A stretch of 64,000 bases of DNA from Oceanirhabdus seepicola (GTDB taxonomy: Bacteria > Bacillota > Clostridia > Clostridiales > Clostridiaceae). Numbering within the stretch: position 1 is the first letter of the stretch; each line of letters begins with the position of its first letter. Shown here one piece after another: positions 34,068 to 43,228 of the stretch. Position numbers and translations under genes: made by a program. The notes under the pieces are model-generated. The model saw only the letters and a list, made by a program, of their open reading frames with translations. It did not search any database and was not told where the DNA came from. The DNA lies in the NCBI RefSeq assembly GCF_023684385.1, contig NZ_JAGSOJ010000003.1:620001-684000 (forward strand), read 5' to 3'.

Positions 34068-35876
34068 ATGAGCAAAGTTGTAAAAGCAAGACAGGATGTA
34101 GACCAGTCACTCACATGGGATTTATCTGCTATTTATGCAAAAGAAGAAGACTATAAGGCAGATGTAGAGATGTGTAAAAGACTTACTTCAGAAATTGAAG
34201 AAACGTATAAGGGAAATCTTAACATAGCAGAAAATATCAATGAGTGTTTGGATAAGCTGAAAAAGTTAAATGAAATAGCATACAAGACAGGAAGTTATTC
34301 AAATCTATCAGTTTCAGTAGATTATGGGAATATTGAAAATCAAGAAAGATCAATGAAATTTTCAAATATTTTATCTGATTTATTTAGTAGACTTAGCTTT
34401 ATAGATAGTGAACTAATACAAGCAGATGAAGCAGTAATAGATGAGGCTATATCTAAGTCAAAAGAAAATGCTAACTATTTGGAAAATATAAAGAGAAATA
34501 AGAAACACGCTCTTCATCCTGAGGCAGAAAGGGTATTAGCAGCATTATCATCAACACTAGATGCTCCTTATACTATATACGGAAAAACTAAACTTACAGA
34601 TATGAACTTTAAAAACTTTATTGTAGATGGAGAAGAGCATCCTCTTAGTTTTGGACTTTTTGAGGGTGAATGGGAATTTGAAAATAATACAAAAGTACGT
34701 AGAGTTGCCTTTGAGGCTTTTTCGTCTAAATTAAGAGAATATCAGAATACTGTAGCTGCTGCATATCAAACGCAAGTGCAAAAGGAAAAAACATTAGCGA
34801 CTCTTAGAGGATTTGATTCTGTTATAGATAGTCTGTTATTTCCACAGAAGGTAGATAGAGAATTATACAATAGACAAATAGATTTAATAATGGAAAAATT
34901 AGCTCCACATATGAGAAAGTACGCTAAACTTCTTCAGAAAATTCATAAAATAGATGAAATGACTTTTATGGATTTAAAGCTTGTAGTTGATCCAAATTAT
35001 GAGCCGAATATAACAGTAGAAGAATCTAAGAAATATATAGAGGAAGCCTTAGGTGTATTAGGTGAAGATTATTTAGAGATGATTAAAAGAGCTTATGATG
35101 AGAGATGGATTGATTTTGTACAAAATAAAGGAAAATCTACAGGAGCATTTTGTGCATCACCATATGGAGTACACCCGTTTATTTTAATATCATGGACTGA
35201 GAAAATGAGAGAAGTATTTGTATTAGCTCATGAACTTGGTCATGCTGGTCATTTCCATTTGTGTGGACAAAACCAAAATATTTTTGATACAAGACCATCT
35301 TTGTATTTTATAGAAGCACCATCTACAATGAATGAAATGTTAATGGCAAATCATCTTATGAAAGTTAATGATGAGCCAAGATTTAAGAGATGGGTATTAT
35401 CTTCTATGATTGGACGTACTTATTATCATAACTTTGTAACCCACCTTTTAGAAGCTGCTTATCAAAGAGAGGTTTACAATATAATAGATAATGGTGGAAG
35501 TGTTCAGGCTAATACTCTTAATGAATTAAAGAAAGGTGTGCTTGAAAAGTTCTGGGGAGAAGATGTAAAGATAAATGAAGGTGCAGAGCTTACTTGGATG
35601 AGACAACCTCATTATTACATGGGACTTTACCCTTATACTTATAGTGCAGGACTTACTGTAGCAACAGAGGTAAGTAAGAGAATTATAAAAGAAGGACAGC
35701 CAGCCATAAATGACTGGAGAGAAGTTCTAAAAGCAGGGGGAACTAAGACTCCAGTGGAACTTTCAAAAATGGCAGGAGTTCATATAACAACAGACAAACC
35801 GTTACTTGATACTATAGAGCATATTGGTAATATAATCGACGAGATTGTAAGATTGACTGAGGAAATAGAAGGATAG
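34068..35876 (+). CDS. pepF: Oligoendopeptidase F
   Basis: A 602-residue M3-family metallopeptidase with AAGGGGGG upstream. The zinc motif LAHELGHAGHFHL (HExxH, about residues 388-392) is complete, with the third ligand Glu in FIEAPSTMNEML about 26 residues on. Length and N-terminal helical domain fit PepF, which degrades 7-17-residue peptides in the cytosol. It is a single gene. Its terminator (36300) is now separated from the stop by a 405-bp transposase-less element inserted five bases after the stop codon. Confidence 0.92.
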   Translation: MSKVVKARQDVDQSLTWDLSAIYAKEEDYKADVEMCKRLTSEIEETYKGNLNIAENINECLDKLKKLNEIAYKTGSYSNLSVSVDYGNIENQERSMKFSNILSDLFSRLSFIDSELIQADEAVIDEAISKSKENANYLENIKRNKKHALHPEAERVLAALSSTLDAPYTIYGKTKLTDMNFKNFIVDGEEHPLSFGLFEGEWEFENNTKVRRVAFEAFSSKLREYQNTVAAAYQTQVQKEKTLATLRGFDSVIDSLLFPQKVDRELYNRQIDLIMEKLAPHMRKYAKLLQKIHKIDEMTFMDLKLVVDPNYEPNITVEESKKYIEEALGVLGEDYLEMIKRAYDERWIDFVQNKGKSTGAFCASPYGVHPFILISWTEKMREVFVLAHELGHAGHFHLCGQNQNIFDTRPSLYFIEAPSTMNEMLMANHLMKVNDEPRFKRWVLSSMIGRTYYHNFVTHLLEAAYQREVYNIIDNGGSVQANTLNELKKGVLEKFWGEDVKINEGAELTWMRQPHYYMGLYPYTYSAGLTVATEVSKRIIKEGQPAINDWREVLKAGGTKTPVELSKMAGVHITTDKPLLDTIEHIGNIIDEIVRLTEEIEG

Positions 35877-35880
35877 AAAA

Positions 35881-36285
35881 GTGAACCCTCCCACCAGTTG
35901 CTCACGCAGAACTGGGGGCTTCTAGTATCGTGTACTAGAATTTTTCCTGTTTCCTAGAATATCGCCATACAGGTCTTATGCATTCTCCACAGGCTTGACT
36001 TTCCCTAGGACCTAGGGTAGTTACCGTTTTGCGGTATTCTAAGTTGCCTTAGATATTTTACGTGATGGAGGCTAAGCTTGGTTTTCGCTATATTCGTATA
36101 CCCATCACAACCTTATATATCTAGTTATCATAGAACATTTATACGTATAGTGTATACATTTTCTGATGATTTTATACTTGTAAGCTATAGTATTTTCAGA
36201 AGGATATCGAACCCTTCTGAAAATAGTATTATGCATCACCCACTTTTAGAAGATGGGTGACTTCCATACAATTACGGTTAAAAAT
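35881..36285 (-). mobile_element. 405-bp transposase-less IS200/IS605-type element, copy 2
   Basis: Same length and about 95% identical by eye to 9976-10380, with the same left-end hairpin (CACCCA/TGGGTG) and right-end hairpins. It lies just after the pepF stop. Its omega-RNA guide position would read TTTTCTATCCTTCTATTTCC, from the pepF end. The 60-codon frame inside (36078-36260) is the same non-gene as in copy 1. Confidence 0.8.
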
Positions 36286-36299
36286 AAATGAAGCACACT

Positions 36300-36333
36300 A
36301 AACCATCATGAAAAAATCATGATGGTTTTTATT
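36300..36333 (+). terminator. Terminator of pepF (displaced)
   Basis: A 12-bp stem AAACCATCATGA / TCATGATGGTTT followed by TTATTT. Before the element inserted it would have been about 20 bases after the pepF stop. Confidence 0.75.
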
Positions 36334-36659
36334 TGAAGCAAGCAGTGCTCACTGGCATTCACCCTGAAAGGGTGAAAGGTACATCATATATTTAACATAG
36401 TCCCCTCACAAAAGGTATAATTTTTGTGAGAGGATATCTTATTGTTGCTCAAAAATAGTTATGAATTGTTTTTGAGCTTTTTTAGTAAGTGAAAAATGAT
36501 AAGATTAGAGTAGAGCAGAGCAGTGATGAACAGCTTGCTAATGCCGCTGATGCTGGTGTGGTTGCAAATGTTATTAATTTATTAAAATAAAGACAATTTG
36601 AAAATGACTAGTTGTTTATTTCAAATCGCCTAATATAAATTAAATATGGAGGAATAGAA
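36334..36659. other. Gap with hairpins and gene scraps
   Basis: It holds a hairpin CCTCACAAAA/TTTTGTGAGAGG (36404-36433) and a terminator GCTCAAAAA/TTTTTGAGC+T6 (36457-36483). The next 45 bases are repeated near 37834-37880. A scrap SSDEQLANAADAGVVANVIN ends at a stop near 36588, and a right-end remnant of the MITE family lies at 36604-36635. Confidence 0.5.
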
Positions 36660-37673
36660 ATGAAAAAATATGAATTCAGATCAATTACTATTGATGATAT
36701 GTCTGCAATGACTAATTTGCTAATGCAGAGACAAAAAAATGAGAGTAAAGTGTTTCCGTTTCTGAATAATAGTTGTCTTAATGCAAAATATATTACAGAT
36801 ATGTTTGAAGAGTTGTTTGTTAATAGTGAAGTCATTGGGATGGGAGCATTTCTTAATGATGAACTAGTAGGTTATATAATGGGAGAAATAAGTATTCACA
36901 ATTTAAGAGGTAAACATGTATGGGTACCCTATGAGGGAATAGCAATCAAAATGGAACAATCCCCTGAACTTATAAGGAATCTTTATGCAAAGGTTTCAGT
37001 TAAGTGGCTTGAACAAGGCTGCTTTAGTCACTATACCATGATACCTCTAGGAAACCAGGAGTACTATGAAGCTTTCCAAGGATTAAGCTTTTTTATTGAA
37101 CAAGTACATGGGGTAATGAATATGAAGGATTACAAGTCTTTTGAAAATGTATCTGATGCTGAGATTAGATTAGCTAACAAAATGGATAGTGCAATAATGG
37201 GTAATATGTCCAGTATAATTCATTCATATCAAAATTCAGCACCAGCTTTTATACCGCCATTTCCTGATGAAGTTGTAGCGAGAATAAATTCTGGGTATAA
37301 AAGCCTGGTTGAGGAAGATGATTCACTGGTTCTTATTGCAGAAAAAGATAAGAAGGAATTAGGATTTCAAGTATATGAGCCTATTACTCCAGATTTGATG
37401 GCACCTGATGATGGAGTAGAGTTATCTATAGCAGGAACTTACTATTCCCAAATGGGTAGTGGTGTTGGTAAAAAATTAATGAATGAAGCTTATAGAATAA
37501 TTAAAGAAAAGAAACATAATTATATGTTAGCAGATTGGAGAATAGCGAACCTTACTTCCTCAACATTTTGGCCTAAGTGTGGATTTAAGTCAGTATCTTA
37601 CCGAATGGTTAGACATATTGACCACAATGTAACATGGGCAAACTTTACCAACCCTAGTAATAAGTTATTGTAG
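36660..37673 (+). CDS. GNAT-family N-acetyltransferase, two-domain
   Basis: A 337-residue protein with TGGAGG upstream. The N-terminal half (1-150) is a degenerate GNAT fold (FRSITIDDMSAMTNLLMQ; LVGYIMGEISIHN). The C-terminal half has the acetyl-CoA loop QMGSGVGKKLMNEAYRIIKE followed by FWPKCGFKSVSYRMVRHID. Tandem GNAT proteins of this type acetylate small amines or antibiotics; the substrate is unknown. The gene is monocistronic, between two similar terminator repeats. Confidence 0.8.
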   Translation: MKKYEFRSITIDDMSAMTNLLMQRQKNESKVFPFLNNSCLNAKYITDMFEELFVNSEVIGMGAFLNDELVGYIMGEISIHNLRGKHVWVPYEGIAIKMEQSPELIRNLYAKVSVKWLEQGCFSHYTMIPLGNQEYYEAFQGLSFFIEQVHGVMNMKDYKSFENVSDAEIRLANKMDSAIMGNMSSIIHSYQNSAPAFIPPFPDEVVARINSGYKSLVEEDDSLVLIAEKDKKELGFQVYEPITPDLMAPDDGVELSIAGTYYSQMGSGVGKKLMNEAYRIIKEKKHNYMLADWRIANLTSSTFWPKCGFKSVSYRMVRHIDHNVTWANFTNPSNKLL

Positions 37674-37809
37674 TTCTTTAAACACTAAGATTAATAAAGA
37701 AATTCCTCGTTTAAGTGATTCTATGGCATTGACAGCTAAGAAGTATCAAATTGTCAATGGGAAATAAATTGATTTTTCTGATAAATATCACAACATTTAT
37801 TATATTTTG

Positions 37810-37848
37810 GCTCAAGTTCGATTACTAATCATTCTTGAGCTTTTTTTT
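37810..37848 (+). terminator. Terminator after the two-domain GNAT gene
   Basis: Stem GCTCAAG / CTTGAGC followed by eight Ts. The sequence after it (TAAGTATAAATTGATAAGATTAGAGTAGAG region) repeats that after the hairpin at 36457. A scrap KEIPRLSDSMALTAKKYQIV lies at about 37695-37767. Confidence 0.7.
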
Positions 37849-37947
37849 GTAAGTATAAATTGATAAGATTAGAGTAGAGATAGTAGCATAATAATGAAAA
37901 AAATATAGATAAATTTCTAACAAAACTTTATTAGAGGGGGCTATATA

Positions 37948-39723
37948 ATGTTAGATTTACAAAAGAAAAATATTTCAGTTTTAAGCATTGTTAAATTATG
38001 TGCTAAATATTCACCAAAGCTTTTTGCCATGTGTCTCGCTTTAACAGTGATGGATGGTTTACTAGTACCTTTGATGCTGGTGGTTGTTGCAAATTTTATT
38101 GATTCTGTAATAACATTAACCTCAAATGATCCACAAACTTATATAATGATAAAAAATGCCATGTTTATGGGTTTGGGATATTTGTATACTCAGCTTAGTC
38201 AAGAATTAAAATTGTACTTTTATGAACTGTTGGAAGATACATTGAGAAATAAATTAAAGCCAGAGATCATAAAAAAGCAATTTTCTATGGATTATTTATT
38301 ATTTGAATCAACACAAACACAGGATTTACTATTAAGAGTAACTAAGGACATAGAAAAGAAATTTATAAAAATTCTTAAATCAACTAATTTGATAATCACA
38401 ATAGCTGTACAAGTAGTTGGTATTTTATATGCGTTGTATAAATATAATTGGTGGATAGTCATCATATTTATTTTCATTATAATTCCAATGATTTTCTTAA
38501 CATTTAAAGGTGGTAAAGCAATCTATGAGTCAGAGAAAAAGGTTGGTTTCATAACAAGACAGATGAATTACCTATCTGATATTTTGTCAAATAGAGAAGC
38601 CAGTGCTGAAAGAACACTATTTAATTACTCGTATACACTCAATAAAAGATTTAAAGATGCCCATCTTTATAGATCGAATTTTAACACAAAGACATTAGCA
38701 CGTGAAACTTTAAGAATCAAATTATGTAATATAGTAATAAACATATTTACCATTATAATAATTGTTACATTATCTAGACAGGTATACAATAACCTATTAA
38801 GTGTTGGTTTATTTACAGCCATAGTAGGTAGTATGATAAATTTAACAAAAGTTATTTCACTTCAATTATCAGAGCTTTTCTTTGAATTTTCCTCACATAA
38901 TGAATATGTAAAGGACTTCAAAGAGTTTATCCAGCTAGAAGAAAACAAAGAAGTATTTGATGATAGATGTGAAAATTTGAAATTCGAAAGCTTACATATT
39001 AAGAATTTGTACTTTAAATATAAAGACTCTAAAGATTATATTATCAAAGGTATAAATTTATATCTAGAAAAAGGTAAATCTTACTCATTAGTGGGCTTAA
39101 ATGGGGCAGGGAAAACAACTTTGATTAAAATATTAGTCGGTTTATATAGAGATTTTGAAGGAGAAATTTTAGTTAATGGTAAGGATATAAAGCTTTACAC
39201 CTTCAATCAACTTCGAAGCATGTTTTCTGTTGTTTCTCAAGACTATGCCAGATATTATGTTTCTCTGAAAGATAATATAGCCTTTGATAATCCTGAAGGG
39301 GGTCTTAGTTCAGTTATAGAAAAGCTAGAATTGGGTGATCTGATTCGTGATTTACCAGAGGGGGAAAACAGCTATTTAGGTAAAATGTATGATAATGGAA
39401 TAGATATTTCTGGAGGACAGTGGCAAAGGATCGCTATAGCTCGTGCTCTTTATAAAAATGGACCATTTGTCATTTTAGATGAACCAACATCCAGTTTGAG
39501 TCCAACTGCTGAAAGTAAAGTTTATAGTAATTTTTCAAAAATAGCTAAGGATAAAACTCTATTGATGATTAGTCACAGGTTAGGTTCAACAAAAATATCA
39601 GATGAAATAATAGTACTTGATAGTGGAAAAATTGCTGAGCAGGGTTCACATGAAGAATTGATGATGAAAGATAATATATATGCCAAATTGTTTAACACGC
39701 AAAAGGAGATGTATTATGAGTAA
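37948..39723 (+). CDS. ABC exporter half-transporter (permease + ATPase), subunit 1
   Basis: A 591-residue protein with GAGGGGG upstream. A type IV exporter fold: six hydrophobic segments in residues 1-310, then the nucleotide-binding domain with Walker A GLNGAGKTTL, signature ISGGQWQRIA, Walker B FVILDEPTSS and switch His in MISHRLG. There is no peptidase C39 domain. The SGGQWQRIA signature is similar to lantibiotic/peptide exporters of the NisT/SpaT class, but no peptide gene is nearby. Its stop overlaps the next gene's start by eight bases, so the two are translationally coupled and should form a heterodimer. Confidence 0.87.
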   Translation: MLDLQKKNISVLSIVKLCAKYSPKLFAMCLALTVMDGLLVPLMLVVVANFIDSVITLTSNDPQTYIMIKNAMFMGLGYLYTQLSQELKLYFYELLEDTLRNKLKPEIIKKQFSMDYLLFESTQTQDLLLRVTKDIEKKFIKILKSTNLIITIAVQVVGILYALYKYNWWIVIIFIFIIIPMIFLTFKGGKAIYESEKKVGFITRQMNYLSDILSNREASAERTLFNYSYTLNKRFKDAHLYRSNFNTKTLARETLRIKLCNIVINIFTIIIIVTLSRQVYNNLLSVGLFTAIVGSMINLTKVISLQLSELFFEFSSHNEYVKDFKEFIQLEENKEVFDDRCENLKFESLHIKNLYFKYKDSKDYIIKGINLYLEKGKSYSLVGLNGAGKTTLIKILVGLYRDFEGEILVNGKDIKLYTFNQLRSMFSVVSQDYARYYVSLKDNIAFDNPEGGLSSVIEKLELGDLIRDLPEGENSYLGKMYDNGIDISGGQWQRIAIARALYKNGPFVILDEPTSSLSPTAESKVYSNFSKIAKDKTLLMISHRLGSTKISDEIIVLDSGKIAEQGSHEELMMKDNIYAKLFNTQKEMYYE

Positions 39724-41479
39724 AGGAAGAAGAATGTCTAATAGTAAGATCTTTTTAAAATTAATCAAATACACTTGGCGTGCAAGTCCACTTACTTTTT
39801 CGGCACTTATAGTCGCATCACTACTATTTAGTGTTTTACGTTACTCAGAGATAGTAGTATTACAATCACTATTTTCCAATATATTGGAGGTTGTTAAGGG
39901 ATCTCCATATGATATCATGATTAAGCCCATATTAGCTATATTAATTATCTTAATCCTTAATCCAGTGGGGGAATGGTTAGAGTTTTTAGCACAAGGCTAC
40001 TTTTGGAGACGTGGTAATGGGTACATGCAATCACTATATCATGATCGCATTAATAGAATGGATTTAATTGATTATGAAGATGTTGAAAATTTTGATGACT
40101 TTAAGAAGGCAAGCTTAGGAAACGGAGAAGCACCAAACGGAATCCGTGTTATTGTCCAAATATTGTTTTTATACATACCTTTCATATTAATAACATCATT
40201 ATATATGATTTCTATAAAACCTATGTTGGTATTTGCCATAGTATTAATATTTATTCCTGTTTTAATTTCTGAATTAATTAAAATGAGCAATAATTATGAT
40301 TTTGAAGATAAAATTGCAAATAGAAGAAGAAAGACTGAATACTTTGAAAGCTGTATTGTTTCAAAGGAAAATTTCAAAGAAACCTTAATTAATGGAGCCT
40401 TTAACTATTTCTATAGTCTATTTGTAGATTCTAACAAAGAATTTAGTAAAGCCTATGTTCATGTTAAAAACAAGCTTCTAAAAGTTGCTATAGTTATGCG
40501 GATTATAAATACCTTAGGATACCTTTGCGTACTGGCTTTATTAGTTTACTATTTATATAATGGTTCCATTTCAGTAAGTCAATTTGGAGCTATTTATTAT
40601 TCTATAGAGAAAATTACGTCTATGTTAAAGGGACTTATTGAAGATATTGGTGAAGCTTTGGTGGGGATTTCAAGTACATCTTTTCTTATTAGATTTTTAA
40701 ATGAGGAAAAAGAAATTGAACGAGAAGAGGAACTTTCTAAGGCAGATGACATTGAATTAAGAGATGTTTCTTTTAAATATCCAAATGCAAAGGAAAAGTC
40801 TTTGTCAAATATAAACCTAAGGATAAAGAAAGGTACATCATTAGCAATCGTTGGGGAAAATGGTTCTGGAAAAAGCACATTAACAAAAATAATTATGGGG
40901 TTGTATAATCCATCACAAGGTGTGGTGCAGTATGGTGATAAAAATATTATAAATTACTCTAACTCATCCAAATTCAGTAATATTAGTGCAGTGTTCCAAA
41001 ATTTTATAAAGTATAAACTACCTGCCGAAGATAACATAAAGATTAGTAATATTTCGTCCCAAGATTCAATTGAAAATGCTTCTTCAGGGATTAATCTAAG
41101 TTTTAATGATTTAAAAATTAATAATGAAACTATTTTATCAAGAGAGTTTGGTGGACAAGAACTCTCAGGAGGTGAATGGCAGCGTATAGCAATTGCACGT
41201 GGCTTATATCGTCCACATGATTTGATTGTTTTGGATGAACCTACTGCGGCTATCGATCCTATTGAAGAGGCTAATGTTTTCAGTACTTTTAAGAAATTGA
41301 GTGATGATAAGACCTGCATTTTTGTTACTCATAGATTGGGGTCAACTCAAATCGCGGATAAAATTGTTGTAATGGAGAATGGGGAGATAGTAGAAGAAGG
41401 CACAAATCAAGAGCTAATTGATTTAAAGGGCAAGTATTATCATTTATTAGAATCTCAAGCTAAATGGTATGAACGATGA
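39716..41479 (+). CDS. ABC exporter half-transporter, subunit 2
   Basis: About 587 residues from the ATG at 39716 (AAAAGGAGATG upstream, inside the previous gene); the frame opens earlier without a site. A membrane domain spans residues 1-340. The ATPase has Walker A GENGSGKSTL, signature LSGGEWQRIA, Walker B LIVLDEPTAA and VTHRLGS. Both half-sites of the pair keep the catalytic Glu, so no degenerate site is apparent. It is a heterodimer partner of the upstream protein. Function could be multidrug or peptide export; no regulator or substrate gene is adjacent. Confidence 0.87.
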   Translation: MSKGRRMSNSKIFLKLIKYTWRASPLTFSALIVASLLFSVLRYSEIVVLQSLFSNILEVVKGSPYDIMIKPILAILIILILNPVGEWLEFLAQGYFWRRGNGYMQSLYHDRINRMDLIDYEDVENFDDFKKASLGNGEAPNGIRVIVQILFLYIPFILITSLYMISIKPMLVFAIVLIFIPVLISELIKMSNNYDFEDKIANRRRKTEYFESCIVSKENFKETLINGAFNYFYSLFVDSNKEFSKAYVHVKNKLLKVAIVMRIINTLGYLCVLALLVYYLYNGSISVSQFGAIYYSIEKITSMLKGLIEDIGEALVGISSTSFLIRFLNEEKEIEREEELSKADDIELRDVSFKYPNAKEKSLSNINLRIKKGTSLAIVGENGSGKSTLTKIIMGLYNPSQGVVQYGDKNIINYSNSSKFSNISAVFQNFIKYKLPAEDNIKISNISSQDSIENASSGINLSFNDLKINNETILSREFGGQELSGGEWQRIAIARGLYRPHDLIVLDEPTAAIDPIEEANVFSTFKKLSDDKTCIFVTHRLGSTQIADKIVVMENGEIVEEGTNQELIDLKGKYYHLLESQAKWYER

Positions 41480-41658
41480 TATGTATTCATTATGATAGTG
41501 ATAAAAGAGATGGTTATGTTTTGGAAAGGGATTTGATGTAAAAAAATATAGCAAAAATGTTACTAAATTTTAAATATATGGTAAAATAGATGTACGAAAA
41601 AGAAAACAATTATATTGTCGATTAGTAGAAATAAGATATATTAAGGAGGATAATTAAT

Positions 41659-42165
41659 ATGCTATCAAATAATATTATTACAGAAAGATTAATTCTTCGT
41701 AACATGGTACAAGATCATGCTAAAGATGTTTGGGAGATCTGGAGTAATAGTGAGAATGAAAAATATATGAGTGACCCTGTTGAATCACTTGAAGAGGTTG
41801 TATCTATATGTCAGAATAATAATAGTAATAACAACTTAACAGTTGCAACTTTAAAAGATACTGGTGAAGTTATCGGAACTTGTTGTTTCGGTTCTACAAA
41901 TAAAACGGATGAGTGGGGTTTCGGTTATTCAATTAAGCAAGAATGCTGGGGAAAAGGCTATGCTACTGAAATTGTAAAAGCAGTTATTAAATTTGGACAT
42001 AGTTTAGGGATTACAGATTTTGTTGCAGGTTGTGCTATAGAAAATACTGCATCTGGGAGGGTTTTAGAAAAATGTGGAATGCAATTAGACGGTAAAGGTA
42101 GCTTTAAACAGCCTAAGTTAAATGTAGTCTATGAAGAACATATTTATAAGCTGCATATAGATTAA
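41659..42165 (+). CDS. RimJ/RimL-type GNAT acetyltransferase
   Basis: A 168-residue protein with AAGGAGG upstream. It has the RimL-like layout: TERLILRNMVQDHAKDVWEI at the N-terminus, the acetyl-CoA loop GYSIKQECWGKGYATEIVKA, then GCAIENTASGRVLEKCGM. Such proteins acetylate protein N-termini or small molecules. A large palindromic structure follows the gene. Confidence 0.85.
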   Translation: MLSNNIITERLILRNMVQDHAKDVWEIWSNSENEKYMSDPVESLEEVVSICQNNNSNNNLTVATLKDTGEVIGTCCFGSTNKTDEWGFGYSIKQECWGKGYATEIVKAVIKFGHSLGITDFVAGCAIENTASGRVLEKCGMQLDGKGSFKQPKLNVVYEEHIYKLHID

Positions 42166-42185
42166 TTTTTAGTCTTTTAAAGATA

Positions 42186-42284
42186 TATAGATAGAAATTA
42201 ATATTTACACCTTGATTTAGAAAAAATGTTGAAGCATTCATTATTTTCTAAATCAAGAAGTGCCAAAGAAAATTTCTATCTATA
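42186..42284. repeat. Two-tier inverted repeat
   Basis: Outer arms TATAGATAGAAATT (42186-42199) / AATTTCTATCTATA (42271-42284) and inner arms CTTGATTTAGAAAA (42211-42224) / TTTTCTAAATCAAG (42244-42257) are both perfect over 14 bp. Possibly a MITE, structured RNA or bidirectional terminator. No second copy was seen. Confidence 0.6.
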
Positions 42285-42320
42285 ATAGTTAATAAAAAAT
42301 CATTTGAACGGAGGGATAAT

Positions 42321-43019
42321 ATGCCAGGTCCTATAACACATTTGGCAATTGCCAATAGAATAGTAAATACATTACCTAATGGAATAATTACAAATAAAGG
42401 GCTATTTTATGCAGGTTCAATAGCTCCAGATGCGATACATTGTAGAGAAGGCTACGTAAGAGAAGATAAAAAACACTCTCATATGAGAGATGATATTGCA
42501 GATATGGATTTTAGTAAGAGAGAGAACCTTACAACGTTTCATAATAGGGTCACTAGTTTTATAAATGATAATATATCTAAAGATAATAGTTTAATTGATT
42601 TATATAGAGGATATGTGGTGCATCTACTTTCAGATGAAATGTTTTTGCTTAAAGTTAGACCTAACTTTGTAAAGGAAATGGACAAATTAGGCATAGTACC
42701 AACTGATATATTATTTCGTGACAATATTTTCCATGACTTAGATTGTCATGATTTTATGCTTGTAAAAGATAATAGTGAAATGAAAGATATATGCAATTTA
42801 ATAAAAATTGTGAAACCACATTGTGTTCATGGCTACATTACTGAGAAGGAATCAAACCTAGGAATAAATTGGGTAATAGAAAAATACTTTAGTCAGGAAC
42901 AGGAAGTTTCAGAACCTGTCTATATTTCAAATAATAAAATATTAACTTATATTGAGGAAACAGCTGATAATATTATAAGTAGATTGTCTGATGATGTAAT
43001 GTTTCCAAAGATATTTTAA
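42321..43019 (+). CDS. Zinc-dependent phospholipase-C-like protein, paralogue 2
   Basis: A 232-residue close copy of the product at 31871, starting PGPITHLAIANRI, which is the more canonical family start. It keeps AGSIAPDAIH, KKHSHMRDDIADMDF and YRGYVVHLLSDEMF. The ribosome binding site GGAGGG is the same as in paralogue 1, and similarity continues to the stop but not beyond it. Gene duplication without the flanks, 10 kb apart, suggests an old dispersed duplication or gene conversion. There is no signal peptide. A perfect terminator follows. Confidence 0.72.
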   Translation: MPGPITHLAIANRIVNTLPNGIITNKGLFYAGSIAPDAIHCREGYVREDKKHSHMRDDIADMDFSKRENLTTFHNRVTSFINDNISKDNSLIDLYRGYVVHLLSDEMFLLKVRPNFVKEMDKLGIVPTDILFRDNIFHDLDCHDFMLVKDNSEMKDICNLIKIVKPHCVHGYITEKESNLGINWVIEKYFSQEQEVSEPVYISNNKILTYIEETADNIISRLSDDVMFPKIF

Positions 43020-43076
43020 TTAGGCTATGTTTAAAAATTTAAAAGTAGATACGTAAGTTAAAATGTTGAAAATACA

Positions 43077-43125
43077 AATAGATATCTAATATTACTAAGT
43101 AATATTAGATATCTATTATTTTTAT
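43077..43125 (+). terminator. Terminator after phospholipase-like paralogue 2
   Basis: A 20-bp perfect palindrome (arms 43077-43096 / 43098-43117, one-base loop) followed by ATTTTTATTAT. Confidence 0.75.
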
Positions 43126-43228
43126 TATAAGTAATAAAAGGTTTTATTTATTTTCCAAAATATGATAAAATATTTCAAGTAATATAATGCAATTGTATTA
43201 TTTTGCGAAATTAAAAAGGGGGGATTGC

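Noticed and set aside
40954..41319. 121-codon minus-strand frame
   Set aside because: Antisense of the ABC ATPase domain of the second half-transporter.
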